Shown here piece by piece: positions 17,821-27,330 of a DNA stretch of 64,000 bases (position 1 is its first letter; each line of letters begins with the position of its first letter). A program made the translations under genes and the position numbers. Under the pieces are notes generated by a model. The model was not told the origin of the DNA. It did no database searches and was given only the letters and a program-made list of their open reading frames with translations. The stretch is from Lacrimispora celerecrescens. Its GTDB lineage: Bacteria; Bacillota; Clostridia; Lachnospirales; Lachnospiraceae. Where the stretch lies: positions 62,001 through 126,000 of the forward strand of contig NZ_JPME01000002.1 of assembly GCF_000732605.1 (NCBI RefSeq), read 5' to 3'.

Positions 17821-18327
17821 ATGGATTACAGCATCAGAAGAGTAAAGAAAGAAGATTTGGACCGGGTCGTGGAAGTGGAGGCTCTTTGCTTTCCGCCGGA
17901 AGAGGCGGCAGGGAGGGAATCCATAAGGCAGAGAATCGATCAATTTCCTGAAAGCTTCCTTGTGGCAGAGCTTTCTGACGGGACAATCATCGGTTTTATA
18001 AATGGCTGTGTTACAAATGGGAATACGATCTGTGACGAAATGTTTGAGAAAGCAGATTTTCATAATCCAGATGGCGCTTACCAAAGCGTGTTTGGACTTG
18101 ATGTGATAAAAGAATGGCGGGGCCGGGGTGTTGCCGCTGTTCTTATGAAACGTTTTATTGAAGAAGCCGGGAAAAAAGGCAGGAAAGGAATGATACTTAC
18201 CTGCAAGGATAGGCTGATACACTATTACGAAAAATTCGGATACAGGAACATGGGAGTGTCCGGATCTGTGCACGGAGGAGCCGTCTGGTATGACATGCGG
18301 CTTGATTTTATAGATACAGGGAAGTGA
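17821..18327 (+). CDS. GNAT-family N-acetyltransferase
   Basis: A 168-residue acetyltransferase with the acetyl-CoA-binding motif A near FGLDVIKEWRGRGVAAVLMKRFIEEAGKKG (R/QxxGxG/A as RGRGVA) and a late HYYEKFGYRNMGVS segment typical of the C-terminal motif. The substrate (small amine, peptide or antibiotic) cannot be told. It ends 12 nt before a condensation-fold membrane protein gene on the same strand, suggesting coexpression with that and the esterase gene after it. Confidence 0.85.
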   Translation: MDYSIRRVKKEDLDRVVEVEALCFPPEEAAGRESIRQRIDQFPESFLVAELSDGTIIGFINGCVTNGNTICDEMFEKADFHNPDGAYQSVFGLDVIKEWRGRGVAAVLMKRFIEEAGKKGRKGMILTCKDRLIHYYEKFGYRNMGVSGSVHGGAVWYDMRLDFIDTGK

Positions 18328-18339
18328 GGCACCGTCAAT

Positions 18340-20196
18340 ATGAAGAAAAGCCCCCAGGGAGAGCGGTGGAGACGGCTTGACAATACGGCAAAGATATTTC
18401 CGGTCATAGCAAGTGAGAATTTAAGCAATGTATTCAGGATTTCCGCAGTTTTAAAGGATGAGGTGGATCCGGGCACGTTGCAGCGGGCACTGGAAGAGAT
18501 CCTTCCTCAGTTTGAGGGATTTTCGGTGAGGCTGCGTAGGGGATTTTTCTGGTATTATTTTGAGGACAATAAGAGGATGCCGGTCATTGAACGGGAAACG
18601 ACTTACCCCTGCAAATTCATTGATCCTCACAGCAATCAGCTTTATTTGTTCCGGGTCACATATTTTGACAGGCGGATCAATCTGGAAGTGTTCCATGCGG
18701 TTACAGACGGCCTGGGAGCGGTGAACTTTTTAAAAGCCCTTGTTTACCGGTATCTGGATATTAAACGAAATTCCAGAACCGGTCATCGGACGTCTCAGAA
18801 GATATCATCAAATGTATCCATGAATGTGGAGGACAGTTACGTCCGTCATTATAAAAAGACCGAAAAGCGCAAATACAGCACCAGAAAAGCTTATCATCTG
18901 GCAGGAGAAGCCCTTCCTCTTGATGAGGAAAATGTTCTTCACGGTTATGTGGACTTAAAGATGCTTAAGACGGTTGCCAAAAGCTATGGGGTCAGCATCA
19001 CCAGATTTTTGACGGCGGCCCTGATCTGGGCGATCTATCAGGAATATCTTGGTGGGAAGCCTTGTGAGGAATCCATCGGCATCAGCATTCCCATTAATTT
19101 GCGGACCTTTTTCGGCTCGGATACGACCGCTAATTTTTTTGCTGTGACGCTTATTGATTTTTTATCCACCAGTGAGGAGCATACATTTACTGAGGTACTG
19201 GAAGCAGTAAGCAGCCAAATGGATTCAAAGATCACAAAGGAAAAGATGGAGCAAATCATTTCCTATAATGTTTCCAATGAAAAGAAGTGGTATCTGCGGG
19301 CCGCTCCCCTTTTTGTAAAATGGTGTGCGTTAAACCTGGTTTTCCGGAACAACGAGAAAGCCTACACCATGACACTTTCCAATATCGGTCCGATTGATAT
19401 TGAAGAGGATTACAGGAAGGAAATCGAGCGGTTTACCATAATGATCGGAGTTTCCAAAAGGCAGCCCATGAAATGTGCGGTCTGTTCCTATGGAGAAGAG
19501 GTCATTGTGACCTTTACTTCCGTATTTCAGGACACCAGGCTTCAGGATCGTTTTTTCGGTTTTCTTAGAGAGATGAAGATTCCGGTAAGTCTTGAGAGCA
19601 ACGGCGTTCCGGATCGCCGGGATGATCTGGGGATGTATCCTCAAATCCGGTATGACCAGAAACGGCTTAAGAAGCTGGTTACTGTCTTTTATGGATTGCT
19701 GTTTTTTGTAGGGGCTGTTTTAGGGATGATCAATTATGCCACCTATTCCGGCTCTCTGTGGTCCATCATTGCCATCGGGCTTATGGCATATACGGCTCTT
19801 ACGGTCGAATATTCCATTCTGCGCCATGCGAATCTGGCATCTAAGATCCTTATGCAGACGGTGGCTGCGCAGGTACTTTTAGTGGCTCTGGACCATTCGA
19901 CGGGTTATAATGGCTGGTCAGTGAATTACGGAATTCCAAGCACCATTTTGTTTGCGGATCTTTCCATTGTTTTTTTGATACTGGTAAACCGGATGAACTG
20001 GCAGAGCTATTTTATGTATCAGATTGCTGTTACAGTGTTCAGCTTTATTCCTTTGATTTTATGGGCGACAGGTCTTTTAACCAGACCGTTTCTGGCCTTG
20101 TTCACTGTGACAGTGACGGTGATCATTCTTGCCGTTACCATTGTGCTTGGAGATCGAAGTGTGAAAACGGAACTGAAAAGGCGGTTTCATGTATAA
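18340..20196 (+). CDS. Condensation-fold acyltransferase-like protein with C-terminal membrane domain
   Basis: A 618-residue two-part protein. Residues 1 to about 420 resemble condensation/alcohol-acetyltransferase folds, including the HAVTDGLGAVNFLKALV segment, an HxxxD-type active-site motif, and a later INLRTFFGSDTTANFFAV segment. The C-terminal about 180 residues hold about six hydrophobic helices, from LVTVFYGLLFFVGAVLG to LFTVTVTVIILAVTIVLG, that look like an added membrane module (DUF6320-like). This suggests acyl transfer to a lipid or polyketide-like substrate at the membrane, but the reaction is unknown. It is flanked by GNAT and esterase genes in a likely operon. Confidence 0.7.
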   Translation: MKKSPQGERWRRLDNTAKIFPVIASENLSNVFRISAVLKDEVDPGTLQRALEEILPQFEGFSVRLRRGFFWYYFEDNKRMPVIERETTYPCKFIDPHSNQLYLFRVTYFDRRINLEVFHAVTDGLGAVNFLKALVYRYLDIKRNSRTGHRTSQKISSNVSMNVEDSYVRHYKKTEKRKYSTRKAYHLAGEALPLDEENVLHGYVDLKMLKTVAKSYGVSITRFLTAALIWAIYQEYLGGKPCEESIGISIPINLRTFFGSDTTANFFAVTLIDFLSTSEEHTFTEVLEAVSSQMDSKITKEKMEQIISYNVSNEKKWYLRAAPLFVKWCALNLVFRNNEKAYTMTLSNIGPIDIEEDYRKEIERFTIMIGVSKRQPMKCAVCSYGEEVIVTFTSVFQDTRLQDRFFGFLREMKIPVSLESNGVPDRRDDLGMYPQIRYDQKRLKKLVTVFYGLLFFVGAVLGMINYATYSGSLWSIIAIGLMAYTALTVEYSILRHANLASKILMQTVAAQVLLVALDHSTGYNGWSVNYGIPSTILFADLSIVFLILVNRMNWQSYFMYQIAVTVFSFIPLILWATGLLTRPFLALFTVTVTVIILAVTIVLGDRSVKTELKRRFHV

Positions 20197-20226
20197 AATA
20201 GACGCCGGAAAAGGAGGGAGTTGTTG

Positions 20227-21255
20227 ATGAGTCAAAGAAAAGTGAGCATAAGAGGAAATCTAGTAAGGGAAATGATGCAGAATGTAATGGAAACTTCTCT
20301 GAAACAGCCTATCCGGACCGGAGAACTGAGGAAAAATCCGGTGGAGCCTGCCTGGGTCCGCCCGGCAGGTTATGAATATGAAATTATTGAGCTGGAACAT
20401 TTGAAAATGGAATATCTGCGTCCTGTGGGAGTGGTAACGGATCGGGTGATCTTACAGCTTCACGGCGGCGGATACATCGGGCCGATGAAGAACATTTACC
20501 GGAGATTTGCGGTCCGATATTCCAAGCTAAGCTATGGCGGGGATGTTCTGACTCTTGACTACCGGGTTGCCCCGGAACATCCATTTCCGGCTGCTTTGGT
20601 TGATGCAGTGGCAGCTTATCAATGGCTTATAGAAGAAAAAGGATACCGGCCGGAGCATATTGTGGTGGCCGGAGATTCTGCAGGAGGCGGATTAAGCCTG
20701 GCCTTAGGACTGTATCTGAAAGATCATGGAATTGCCCTTCCCGGAGGTTTTATTACCATGTCTGCCTGGACAGATTTAACTAACAGCGGGGAAAGCCATG
20801 TATCCAATTACGACATCGATCCGTTGTTTGGAAATTCTACAGATAATATGCTTTACAATTCAGAATATATCGGCGGAGAGGACCCTCACCTTCCTTATAT
20901 TTCTCCGGTATTTGGGGAATATGAGGGCTTTCCTCCTGTTCTTATGCAGGTTGGCAGCTATGAAGTGCTTCTTAGCGATACGCTGACTGTTGCTAACAAG
21001 TTAAAAAAAGCAGGCGTGAAGAGGCAGGTTTCCGTTTATGAGGGAATGTTTCATGTATTTCAGATGGGACTGGACTTGATTCCCGAGAGCCGGGAAGCAT
21101 GGGACGAGGTGGAGTCATTTTTGCGGATCATTTTTCATATCAATGTCAAACCCGATGGAAAAGTGGTGCGGAAGGTGAAAACAAAGCATGCAAAGTCGGC
21201 AAGAGATATGGCTAAGCTTCTCATTGCCATGATGAAGAAAGAACTTGACACATAA
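20227..21255 (+). CDS. Alpha/beta hydrolase, hormone-sensitive-lipase-like esterase
   Basis: A 342-residue esterase. The oxyanion-hole HGGGYIGP motif is near residue 80, the nucleophile elbow is [12 protein letters not shown], and the catalytic His is in the late [10 protein letters not shown] segment, with the acid probably in VLLSDTL. This pattern is the HSL (family IV) type. I start it at the ATG at 20227, 6 nt after GGAGGGAG; the TTG codons just upstream overlap the site. It follows the condensation-fold gene by 30 nt and could deacylate or accept the acyl products of that enzyme (inference). A basic C-terminal tail ([12 protein letters not shown]) is unusual. Confidence 0.85.
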   Translation: MSQRKVSIRGNLVREMMQNVMETSLKQPIRTGELRKNPVEPAWVRPAGYEYEIIELEHLKMEYLRPVGVVTDRVILQLHGGGYIGPMKNIYRRFAVRYSKLSYGGDVLTLDYRVAPEHPFPAALVDAVAAYQWLIEEKGYRPEHIVVAGDSAGGGLSLALGLYLKDHGIALPGGFITMSAWTDLTNSGESHVSNYDIDPLFGNSTDNMLYNSEYIGGEDPHLPYISPVFGEYEGFPPVLMQVGSYEVLLSDTLTVANKLKKAGVKRQVSVYEGMFHVFQMGLDLIPESREAWDEVESFLRIIFHINVKPDGKVVRKVKTKHAKSARDMAKLLIAMMKKELDT

Positions 21256-21266
21256 AGGAGATACCA

Positions 21267-21746
21267 ATGAAGATTACTTTGGTAACTGTGGGAAAAATAA
21301 AGGAGAAGTTTTATACAGATGCCATCGGGGAATACAGCAAACGATTGAGCCGCTACTGCAAACTGGATATTGTACAGGTGGCTGATGAGAAAACTCCTGA
21401 CTCTGCCAGTGAAGCAGTTGAAAGACAGATAAAGGATAAAGAAGGGGAAAAAATCCTTTCTTCAATTAAGGACGGGGTTTATGTAATTGCACTGGCCATT
21501 GACGGGGAAATGCTGGATTCGGTTGAACTGTCTGAGAAAATAAATGGGCTTGGAATCGGAGGAGTGAGCCAGATCGTATTTGTGATCGGGGGCTCTCTGG
21601 GACTTTCTGATGCTGTCTTAAGGCGGGCAGATTATAAGCTGAGCTTTTCTAAGATGACATTTCCGCATCAGCTGATGAGAGTTGTTTTACTGGAGCAGAT
21701 TTACCGGAGCTATCGGATTATAAGCAGGGAACCGTACCATAAATAA
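21267..21746 (+). CDS. rlmH: 23S rRNA (pseudouridine1915-N3)-methyltransferase RlmH
   Basis: A 159-residue SPOUT-class methyltransferase of standard length. It starts [16 protein letters not shown] and has the SAM-binding [14 protein letters not shown] segment and the C-terminal [22 protein letters not shown] knot typical of RlmH. It modifies 23S rRNA in the 70S ribosome. Shine-Dalgarno AAGGAG lies 6 nt before the ATG. It follows the esterase gene by 11 nt. Confidence 0.95.
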   Translation: MKITLVTVGKIKEKFYTDAIGEYSKRLSRYCKLDIVQVADEKTPDSASEAVERQIKDKEGEKILSSIKDGVYVIALAIDGEMLDSVELSEKINGLGIGGVSQIVFVIGGSLGLSDAVLRRADYKLSFSKMTFPHQLMRVVLLEQIYRSYRIISREPYHK

Positions 21747-21796
21747 GCGGAGAAATTCGGAATGGATATGTAATTGATAAAGGAAAGAATTGGATT

Positions 21797-21839
21797 AAAA
21801 ATCCTGTCAGAGCTTTTAACAGCTTTGATGGGATTTTTT
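21797..21839 (+). terminator. Terminator after rlmH
   Basis: AAAATCC and GGATTTTTT flank an inner AGCT/AGCT helix, with a T-run on the right arm. Between here and the second terminator (21840-21936) I see no gene. Confidence 0.7.
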
Positions 21840-21936
21840 GTTGCCCAACTTCTGGACAGGCGATAGATTTATGATAGACTGGAAGAGATAGGGGAATTTA
21901 CGTTCATAAATGTGAGGAATACCAGGCCATGATAAG

Positions 21937-21977
21937 AAAATCCGGGGTTGCCAATAGCAGGCAACCCCGGATTTTTT
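21937..21977. terminator. Strong hairpin terminator between rlmH and the kinase gene
   Basis: ATCCGGGGTTGCC pairs perfectly with GGCAACCCCGGAT around a short loop, with TTTTTT on the right side and AAAA on the left. It probably ends transcription from both directions; 21978-22051 holds nothing else recognisable. Confidence 0.85.
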
Positions 21978-22051
21978 CTTTATGTCTAACGCACATTCTA
22001 GTAAGTCGCTAACATGATATTACTAAATTTCCATGAGGCAAGGCCCCCAAC

Positions 22052-23554
22052 TTACATCTCACTCAATTCCGCCAAATCTTCCGTCCATTTCCGATAAACA
22101 ACTAAAAGCCTTTCATACAACGCATTGGCTTCCTTATCCGGAAGCAGGATATCTTCCGTCTGATGGATTTCCGTAATGCGGTCATATCCTTCCCACAGTC
22201 CGCACCCATTAGCCGCCAGTGCAGCAGCACCCAGAGAAGCGGCATTCTGGTCGATATTGGTTTTTAAAACGGGCAGATTATAAACATCAGCAAAAATCTG
22301 CCTCCAAACCGCACTTTTGCTTCCGCCCCCGCAGATCAGCATTTCCCCGTTTATGGAGGTCTTAGTCAGCAGGATATCAAGGGTACAGCGCAGGGCCATG
22401 GCAATGCCCTCCATGGATGCACGCACCAGGTCTTCCCGGGTATTGTGAAGGGCCAATCCCATAAATCCGCCCCGAAGTCCGGAGGACGGCTCCTGGGCGC
22501 TTCCGCCTGCCAGGGAGGGATTAAACAGCACCCCATTGCTTCCGACAGGGACGCGTTCCGCCATCCGGTTCATGGCATCGTATGTATCCGTATCATCTGT
22601 AAAATCCCGGCAAAGGTTATCCCGGATCCAGCGGAAAGAGTTTCCGGCGGAGAAAATGGATACCGCGGAAGTATAATATCCTTTCTTTGCATGGGCAAAT
22701 ACAAAAGGCCTGGTTACCGGATCCACAACTGGTTTGGAAGAAGTAACGGCAATCCAGCTGGAAGATCCCAGGGACGTATACGCCACACCTTCCGCCAGTC
22801 CCCTGGCGCCAAGGGCCATGCAGGTGTTATCCACTGCCCCGCAGGCAACCGGGGTTCCTTCCGCCAGGCCGGTCATCTGTGCCGCAGTCTGTGTAACCCT
22901 CCCGATGATAGAGTCGCTAGGCCGGATTTCCGGGAATATATCCGGACTGATACCTGCAGCATTCATAAACCTGGGTTCATAATCCCATGCAGTAAGATTG
23001 AATACGCCAAATCCCGACGCATAGGAGGGGTCCGTACACATGGTTCCGGTCAGCATATAGTTGATAAAGTCCTTGGAGCCCAGAATTTTGTAAACCCTGG
23101 AGTACAGTTCTGGCTGGTGCTTTTTCATCCACATCAATTTGGTAACTGTGTAGCATTCCGCCGGATCACCATTTCCGGTGGTAAGATACCACTGGTCATA
23201 GTCCAGATCCTTAAATAACTCCACTGCTTCTTCCTCTGCCCGCATGTCGCACCAGATGGGCACCTGGTCCGCCAGCAGAGTTCCATTCCTGTCAAGAGGC
23301 ACTGCCACCAGACTGTGGCCCGACAGGGCGACACCGGCGATATCCGCTGCATCAGATTCTGATTTGTCAAGAAGCTGCCTTGTTGCCTGACAGACATGAT
23401 TCCACCAATCCATTGGGCGCTGTTCCACAAAGCGTTCTTTGGGAAATAAGGTGTCATACTGAATAAATACATCTGCCAGTGATGCCCCGTTTTCAGAGAA
23501 AAGTGAGGCTTTGATGCCTCCGGTACCCAAATCATAAGCAATTAATTTTTTCAT
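22052..23554 (-). CDS. FGGY-family carbohydrate kinase (xylulokinase-like)
   Basis: A 500-residue sugar kinase. The N-terminal ATP-binding LIAYDLGTGGIKASLF and the C-terminal domain motifs (MEGIAMALRCTLDIL, LICGGGSKSAVWRQIFADV, ASLGAAALAANG) are FGGY signatures. The substrate-side motif reads SGHSLVAVPLD instead of the GQMHG of true xylulokinases, so the sugar may differ. It is the last gene of a minus-strand run with an RbsA-like ATPase and a DeoR regulator, divergent from a sugar uptake and catabolism run. It probably phosphorylates the sugar, or its isomerised form, for the DeoC-type aldolase (inference). Confidence 0.88.
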   Translation of the reverse strand: MKKLIAYDLGTGGIKASLFSENGASLADVFIQYDTLFPKERFVEQRPMDWWNHVCQATRQLLDKSESDAADIAGVALSGHSLVAVPLDRNGTLLADQVPIWCDMRAEEEAVELFKDLDYDQWYLTTGNGDPAECYTVTKLMWMKKHQPELYSRVYKILGSKDFINYMLTGTMCTDPSYASGFGVFNLTAWDYEPRFMNAAGISPDIFPEIRPSDSIIGRVTQTAAQMTGLAEGTPVACGAVDNTCMALGARGLAEGVAYTSLGSSSWIAVTSSKPVVDPVTRPFVFAHAKKGYYTSAVSIFSAGNSFRWIRDNLCRDFTDDTDTYDAMNRMAERVPVGSNGVLFNPSLAGGSAQEPSSGLRGGFMGLALHNTREDLVRASMEGIAMALRCTLDILLTKTSINGEMLICGGGSKSAVWRQIFADVYNLPVLKTNIDQNAASLGAAALAANGCGLWEGYDRITEIHQTEDILLPDKEANALYERLLVVYRKWTEDLAELSEM

Positions 23555-23601
23555 ACAATTATTCCTTCTCCTGTTATGTAGAAATTAAAATGGCCGCTCC
23601 A

Positions 23602-25053
23602 TTACAAAATGGAATATAGAAAATCGCTGGTTATGGTATCTGCAGGGTACAGCCCCACCTGTTCCCCTGCTTTTAACAGCAGGATCCGGTCACACATGCC
23701 GATAAGCTCTGAGAAATCCGAGGAGATCAGTATGATGGAAGCGTTCCGGGACAATAGAGCATTGTAAATATTATAAAGCTCGCTTCTGGACATTAAATCT
23801 AAGTAGCTGGAAGGCTCATCAAAAATATAAAGCCGGGCCTCCTGGTGGAGGGAGCGGGCAATGAGCATCTTCTGCAGCTCTCCCCGGCTTAGCTGTTCCA
23901 CAGGAACGTGGCAGGAGACTTTCCGTATATTCAGACGGTCCATAAAATCCCGGGCATATAAATCCAGCTTCTGGCCGGAAACCATATGAAAGCGTGCAGC
24001 CTTCCGGACATTGGAGGCTGTGATGTTGAAGCTTAAATCCTTTCCCGTAAAAAGGGTCTGACTTCCGCAATCCCCCGGGAGAAAGCTGATGGCCCCAGAG
24101 CGTTCCAGCACAGGCGCATAATACATATGGCCGGAGGTGATTTCCCGTTCTTTGGAAATGGCCTGGATCAAGGTCGTGCGGCCGGAGCCTACGATCCCTG
24201 CGATTCCTAAAATTTCCCCTTCCTGCAGGGAAAAAGAAATGTCATGGAGATTTCCGCTTGAAATATGGTCTGCGGCAAACAGCAGCTTTCCGGGCTTATG
24301 GGGCAGCTTTGGATAGGAAAAGTCCTTTTTAAATGACAGCACCCGTTTTACAAATGCCTCGTCTCCAAGTTCCTTTCTGGAATAGGACTCCGTGATCTCT
24401 CCCTGTTCCATGACGGAGACGCAGTCACAGTGCCGGATCACGGCCGGGTATTCGTGGGAAATAAGTATGACACAGATATTTTTCTTTTTTAATTCTGTCA
24501 GAAGATTCATGATCCTTCTGGTTTCATGGTTGGTCAGGGAAGCGGAGAATTCGTCCATAATCAGAATTTTTGGGCGACATAAAAGAACCCTGCCGATCTG
24601 AAGCAGGCATTTCTCCCCTTGGGATAAGCGGTCCACAGGCTGGTTTAATTCTAAATCCAGCCCCAGCTCCTTAAGGATGGAGCGGCAGACGGCTTCCTTT
24701 TTTTCTTTTGCCGGGTAAAACAAACGCTTATGGAAAATAAGCTCTTCGATACCCAGCAGAAGGTTGTCCATAATGCTTTTGCCTGAAAAAAGCTGAAGGG
24801 ATTCCTGAAGCATATAGATCCCGTTTCTTTGGGCGCTTGTTATGCTGTGGATATCCAGCTGCCTGCCGTCTATCAGGATTTTCCCGCCCACTCTGGGAAC
24901 GATGCCCGCAAGAATCCTGGTAAGAGTAGTTTTCCCCTCGCCGTTGCTTCCAACAATCGCAGTGATATCTCCGGAAGCTGCCTGGAAGTTGATATGGCTT
25001 TCCGGAAATTGCTTTGCACAGACATTTTCCATACGAATTACAAACTTATCCAT
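23602..25053 (-). CDS. Sugar ABC transporter ATP-binding protein (RbsA/MglA-like), minus-strand copy
   Basis: A 483-residue protein with two fused ABC domains. The N-terminal Walker A is GSNGEGKTTL, with signature LSQGEKCLLQ and Walker B ILIMDEFSAS. The C-terminal half has a degenerate P-loop GIVGSGRTTL, signature LSRGELQKML and IFDEPSSYLD. This is the RbsA layout. The start is the ATG at 25053 (GAGGA 8 nt upstream). No permease or binding protein sits in this minus-strand operon. The only permease nearby is in the divergent operon, which has its own ATPase, so this one may be an alternative or regulatory energiser. Confidence 0.85.
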   Translation of the reverse strand: MDKFVIRMENVCAKQFPESHINFQAASGDITAIVGSNGEGKTTLTRILAGIVPRVGGKILIDGRQLDIHSITSAQRNGIYMLQESLQLFSGKSIMDNLLLGIEELIFHKRLFYPAKEKKEAVCRSILKELGLDLELNQPVDRLSQGEKCLLQIGRVLLCRPKILIMDEFSASLTNHETRRIMNLLTELKKKNICVILISHEYPAVIRHCDCVSVMEQGEITESYSRKELGDEAFVKRVLSFKKDFSYPKLPHKPGKLLFAADHISSGNLHDISFSLQEGEILGIAGIVGSGRTTLIQAISKEREITSGHMYYAPVLERSGAISFLPGDCGSQTLFTGKDLSFNITASNVRKAARFHMVSGQKLDLYARDFMDRLNIRKVSCHVPVEQLSRGELQKMLIARSLHQEARLYIFDEPSSYLDLMSRSELYNIYNALLSRNASIILISSDFSELIGMCDRILLLKAGEQVGLYPADTITSDFLYSIL

Positions 25054-25075
25054 AAACATTCCTCATGAAATTATA

Positions 25076-25873
25076 TTAGCTTAAAGGTTTTAAATTATAG
25101 GAGGTGTATGCCCGTATTCCGTGTTCCATGTAGTACTGATGGTAATCCTGGGGAATCTTATTGTTGGTAACTATGGTAGAAATGCTGGTTAAATCCCCAA
25201 GACGGATAAAAGAACGCTGTTCAAACTTTTTGCTGTCCAGGCAGATGATTGCCTCATGGCAGCGGTCTGACACTGCCCTTATGATATCCACCACATTCAT
25301 ATCCGTAAGAGTATAGCCTCCTTCCATACTGGCTCCATCTACGGAAAAGAAAAACTTGCTTAAATAAATATGCTCCAGCTCCCGGTTTAAATCCTCCGGT
25401 ATGGTATACATTCCGGAATTCTGCATCCGCCCGCCCAGAAACAGAAGCTGCACGGAAGCATTGCTTCCGAAAACATTGGCAACATAAAAATTGTTGGTCA
25501 TTATATTTAAATTCTGCCGTTTGGACAGGGCCTTTGCAATATAGTAGCTGGTGGTGCCTGGGCCCAGGAAAATCCATTCCCGCTCCCGGACCAGTTGGGA
25601 AGCCACCAGTCCCAGCTCTTCCTTTTCCTTATCGTAAGGAATATTTAAGCCGTCCATCCGATCCGTATGAAGCTGCTCCTCTGGAAAAGCGGAGGCATTT
25701 AACGTAGCGCCTCCATGATTGCGGGTCAAAAAGCCACTTTTTTCCAGCTGCTCTAAATCGTTTCGAATTGTTACCTCTGTTACATTTAAAAGAGAGCTGA
25801 GAGTGGCAACGTCTATCTGTTTGCGCTCAAATATAATCTCTTTGATCCGCTGTATTCTTTCTGCTTTAAACAT
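25076..25873 (-). CDS. DeoR/GlpR-family transcriptional regulator
   Basis: A 265-residue repressor-type protein. The N-terminal DeoR helix-turn-helix (ERIQRIKEIIFERKQIDVATLSSLLNVTEVTIRNDLEQLE) is followed by a sugar-phosphate isomerase-like sensor domain (GGRMQNSGMY, SVDGASMEGGYTLTDMNVVDI, CLDSKKFEQRSFIRLG). Such proteins respond to a phosphorylated sugar intermediate. It heads the minus-strand run with the ATPase and kinase and is divergent from the binding-lipoprotein operon. Repeated ACGAAAA motifs in the shared upstream region are probable binding sites. Confidence 0.9.
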   Translation of the reverse strand: MFKAERIQRIKEIIFERKQIDVATLSSLLNVTEVTIRNDLEQLEKSGFLTRNHGGATLNASAFPEEQLHTDRMDGLNIPYDKEKEELGLVASQLVREREWIFLGPGTTSYYIAKALSKRQNLNIMTNNFYVANVFGSNASVQLLFLGGRMQNSGMYTIPEDLNRELEHIYLSKFFFSVDGASMEGGYTLTDMNVVDIIRAVSDRCHEAIICLDSKKFEQRSFIRLGDLTSISTIVTNNKIPQDYHQYYMEHGIRAYTSYNLKPLS

Positions 25874-25924
25874 TTATGCCTCCTCCCTATAATAATTGTT
25901 TTCATTATTAAGATAGCATAAAAA

Positions 25925-26038
25925 ACGAAAAAAATCAACAAAAAAAGAAAAAGATAAACGAAAATAATAAAAAATAAAAGCAAGAAAACAAAAGAAAATA
26001 GTTGAAAAACGAAAAAACGTATGTTATAATGACGAAAA
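25925..26038 (+). promoter_or_regulatory. Divergent control region with promoter and four ACGAAAA repeats
   Basis: TTGAAA (26002-26007) and TATAAT (26025-26030), 17 nt apart, form a promoter for the plus-strand sugar operon. ACGAAAA occurs at 25925, 25958, 26009 and 26032, two copies overlapping or just downstream of this promoter. Several DeoR-family regulators bind repeated CGAAA-type motifs, so these are candidate operators for the adjacent DeoR protein. The whole gap (25874-26199) is very A-rich, so chance copies are possible. Confidence 0.65.
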
Positions 26039-26199
26039 CGGGAGAGAAAAAGCGCATTTCTTTCCACTGTTTGGCCAAATTAGTATCGTTTTTGTTAAAA
26101 ATTTGTCATGTCTGCATCTGATTTATGCAGAACAGTACAAAAGCACCGGGGCGTTATTACAAGATTATTGGAAAGGTATTTAAGAAAGAGAGGGTTATT

Positions 26200-27261
26200 A
26201 TGAGGAAAGCATTAGCAGTATTCATGGCATTGACAATGGCGGTTTCCATGAGCGGATGCCAGGCAGCGAATAAGGCGCCGGCAGAGAGTCCGGAAGGAAC
26301 GGGTGTGACCACTGGGGAAGCAGCGAAAGAAGCAGGAGCAAAAGCAGAGACGGAAGCCGGAAAGAAATACAGGATCGGATTTGCCAACGCTTCCATATCC
26401 AATAGCTGGCGCGTAAAGATGAGGGACATGCTGGTGGAGGAATGCAACCGGCTGGGAGTGGAGCTGGTGGAAACAGATGCCCACGATGATGCCAACACCC
26501 AGAACAGCAACATTGAAGCCATGCTCCAGCAGAATCTGGATGCCATTTTGATTACTCCGTGTGTGGAAGACGCAGCAAATCCCGGCATTGAGGCGGCATT
26601 TGAGACGGGAATCCCGGTCATCATCTTCGACCGCACCTGCACCACAGAGGATTACACCCATTTTGTAGGATATTCTGATAAGCAAAACGGTGCGGAATGT
26701 GCCAGGATGCTAGTGGAAGCTCTGACAGAGCGTTACGGCGAGCCAAAGGGGAATATCATAGCTCTGGATACCATGGCAGGCTCCAGTACGGATAACTTCC
26801 AGAAAGAAGGGCAGGACTCCGTATTTTCCAAATATCCTAACATTAAAATCATTGCGAGACAGTATACGGATTTTGAGGTCAGCAAGGGTAAGAGCTTTAT
26901 GGAAGACTGTCTGGCGAAGTTCGGTCCGGGAGAAATTGACGGATTCATTTCACAGGATGGCGGCGTGACCCTGGGGGCAGTGGATGCCATACGTGAGGCA
27001 GGAAGGGACAAAGAAGGCATTGTCTTTACAAATGCGGACGGTATCAACGGAGTGGTGAAGATGGTCAAGGACGGCAGCTGCGTGGGGCTGACCCAGTTCC
27101 CCTGTGCGGCCAGCGTGGATGCCCTTCATGTGGCCATTGACTGCATCGATGGCCAGGGTCCAAAGGAGAAGGACGTTATGATGGACTCCATTGTAGTAAC
27201 AAAGGACAATATGGGCCAGTACCTGATTCCGGATAGGGATGATTATGACTGGACCTATTAA
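26200..27261 (+). CDS. Sugar-binding lipoprotein of an RbsB-like ABC transporter
   Basis: A 353-residue extracellular binding protein. The signal sequence MRKALAVFMALTMAVSMSGC ends in a lipobox Cys, and an acidic Ala/Glu-rich linker follows. The mature part is a LacI/RbsB-like periplasmic-binding fold (KYRIGFANASISNSWRV, DAILITPCVEDAANPGIEAA, GIPVIIFDRTC, GFISQDGGVTLGAVDAIREAG). The ATG at 26200 has GAGAGGG upstream. It heads the plus-strand operon and should deliver the pathway sugar to the permease at 29437. The ligand is unknown. Confidence 0.9.
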   Translation: MRKALAVFMALTMAVSMSGCQAANKAPAESPEGTGVTTGEAAKEAGAKAETEAGKKYRIGFANASISNSWRVKMRDMLVEECNRLGVELVETDAHDDANTQNSNIEAMLQQNLDAILITPCVEDAANPGIEAAFETGIPVIIFDRTCTTEDYTHFVGYSDKQNGAECARMLVEALTERYGEPKGNIIALDTMAGSSTDNFQKEGQDSVFSKYPNIKIIARQYTDFEVSKGKSFMEDCLAKFGPGEIDGFISQDGGVTLGAVDAIREAGRDKEGIVFTNADGINGVVKMVKDGSCVGLTQFPCAASVDALHVAIDCIDGQGPKEKDVMMDSIVVTKDNMGQYLIPDRDDYDWTY

Positions 27262-27330
27262 TCAGACAGGGACAGTCACAGTAAGCGATGAGCAGTAAAA
27301 ACAGTCAGGATGACCAGGAGGGATACATAG

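Noticed and set aside
22445-23218. Long plus-strand open frame (257 codons) within the kinase gene
   Set aside because: It is antisense to a clear FGGY kinase, its translation resembles no family and has no ribosome site; a shadow frame.
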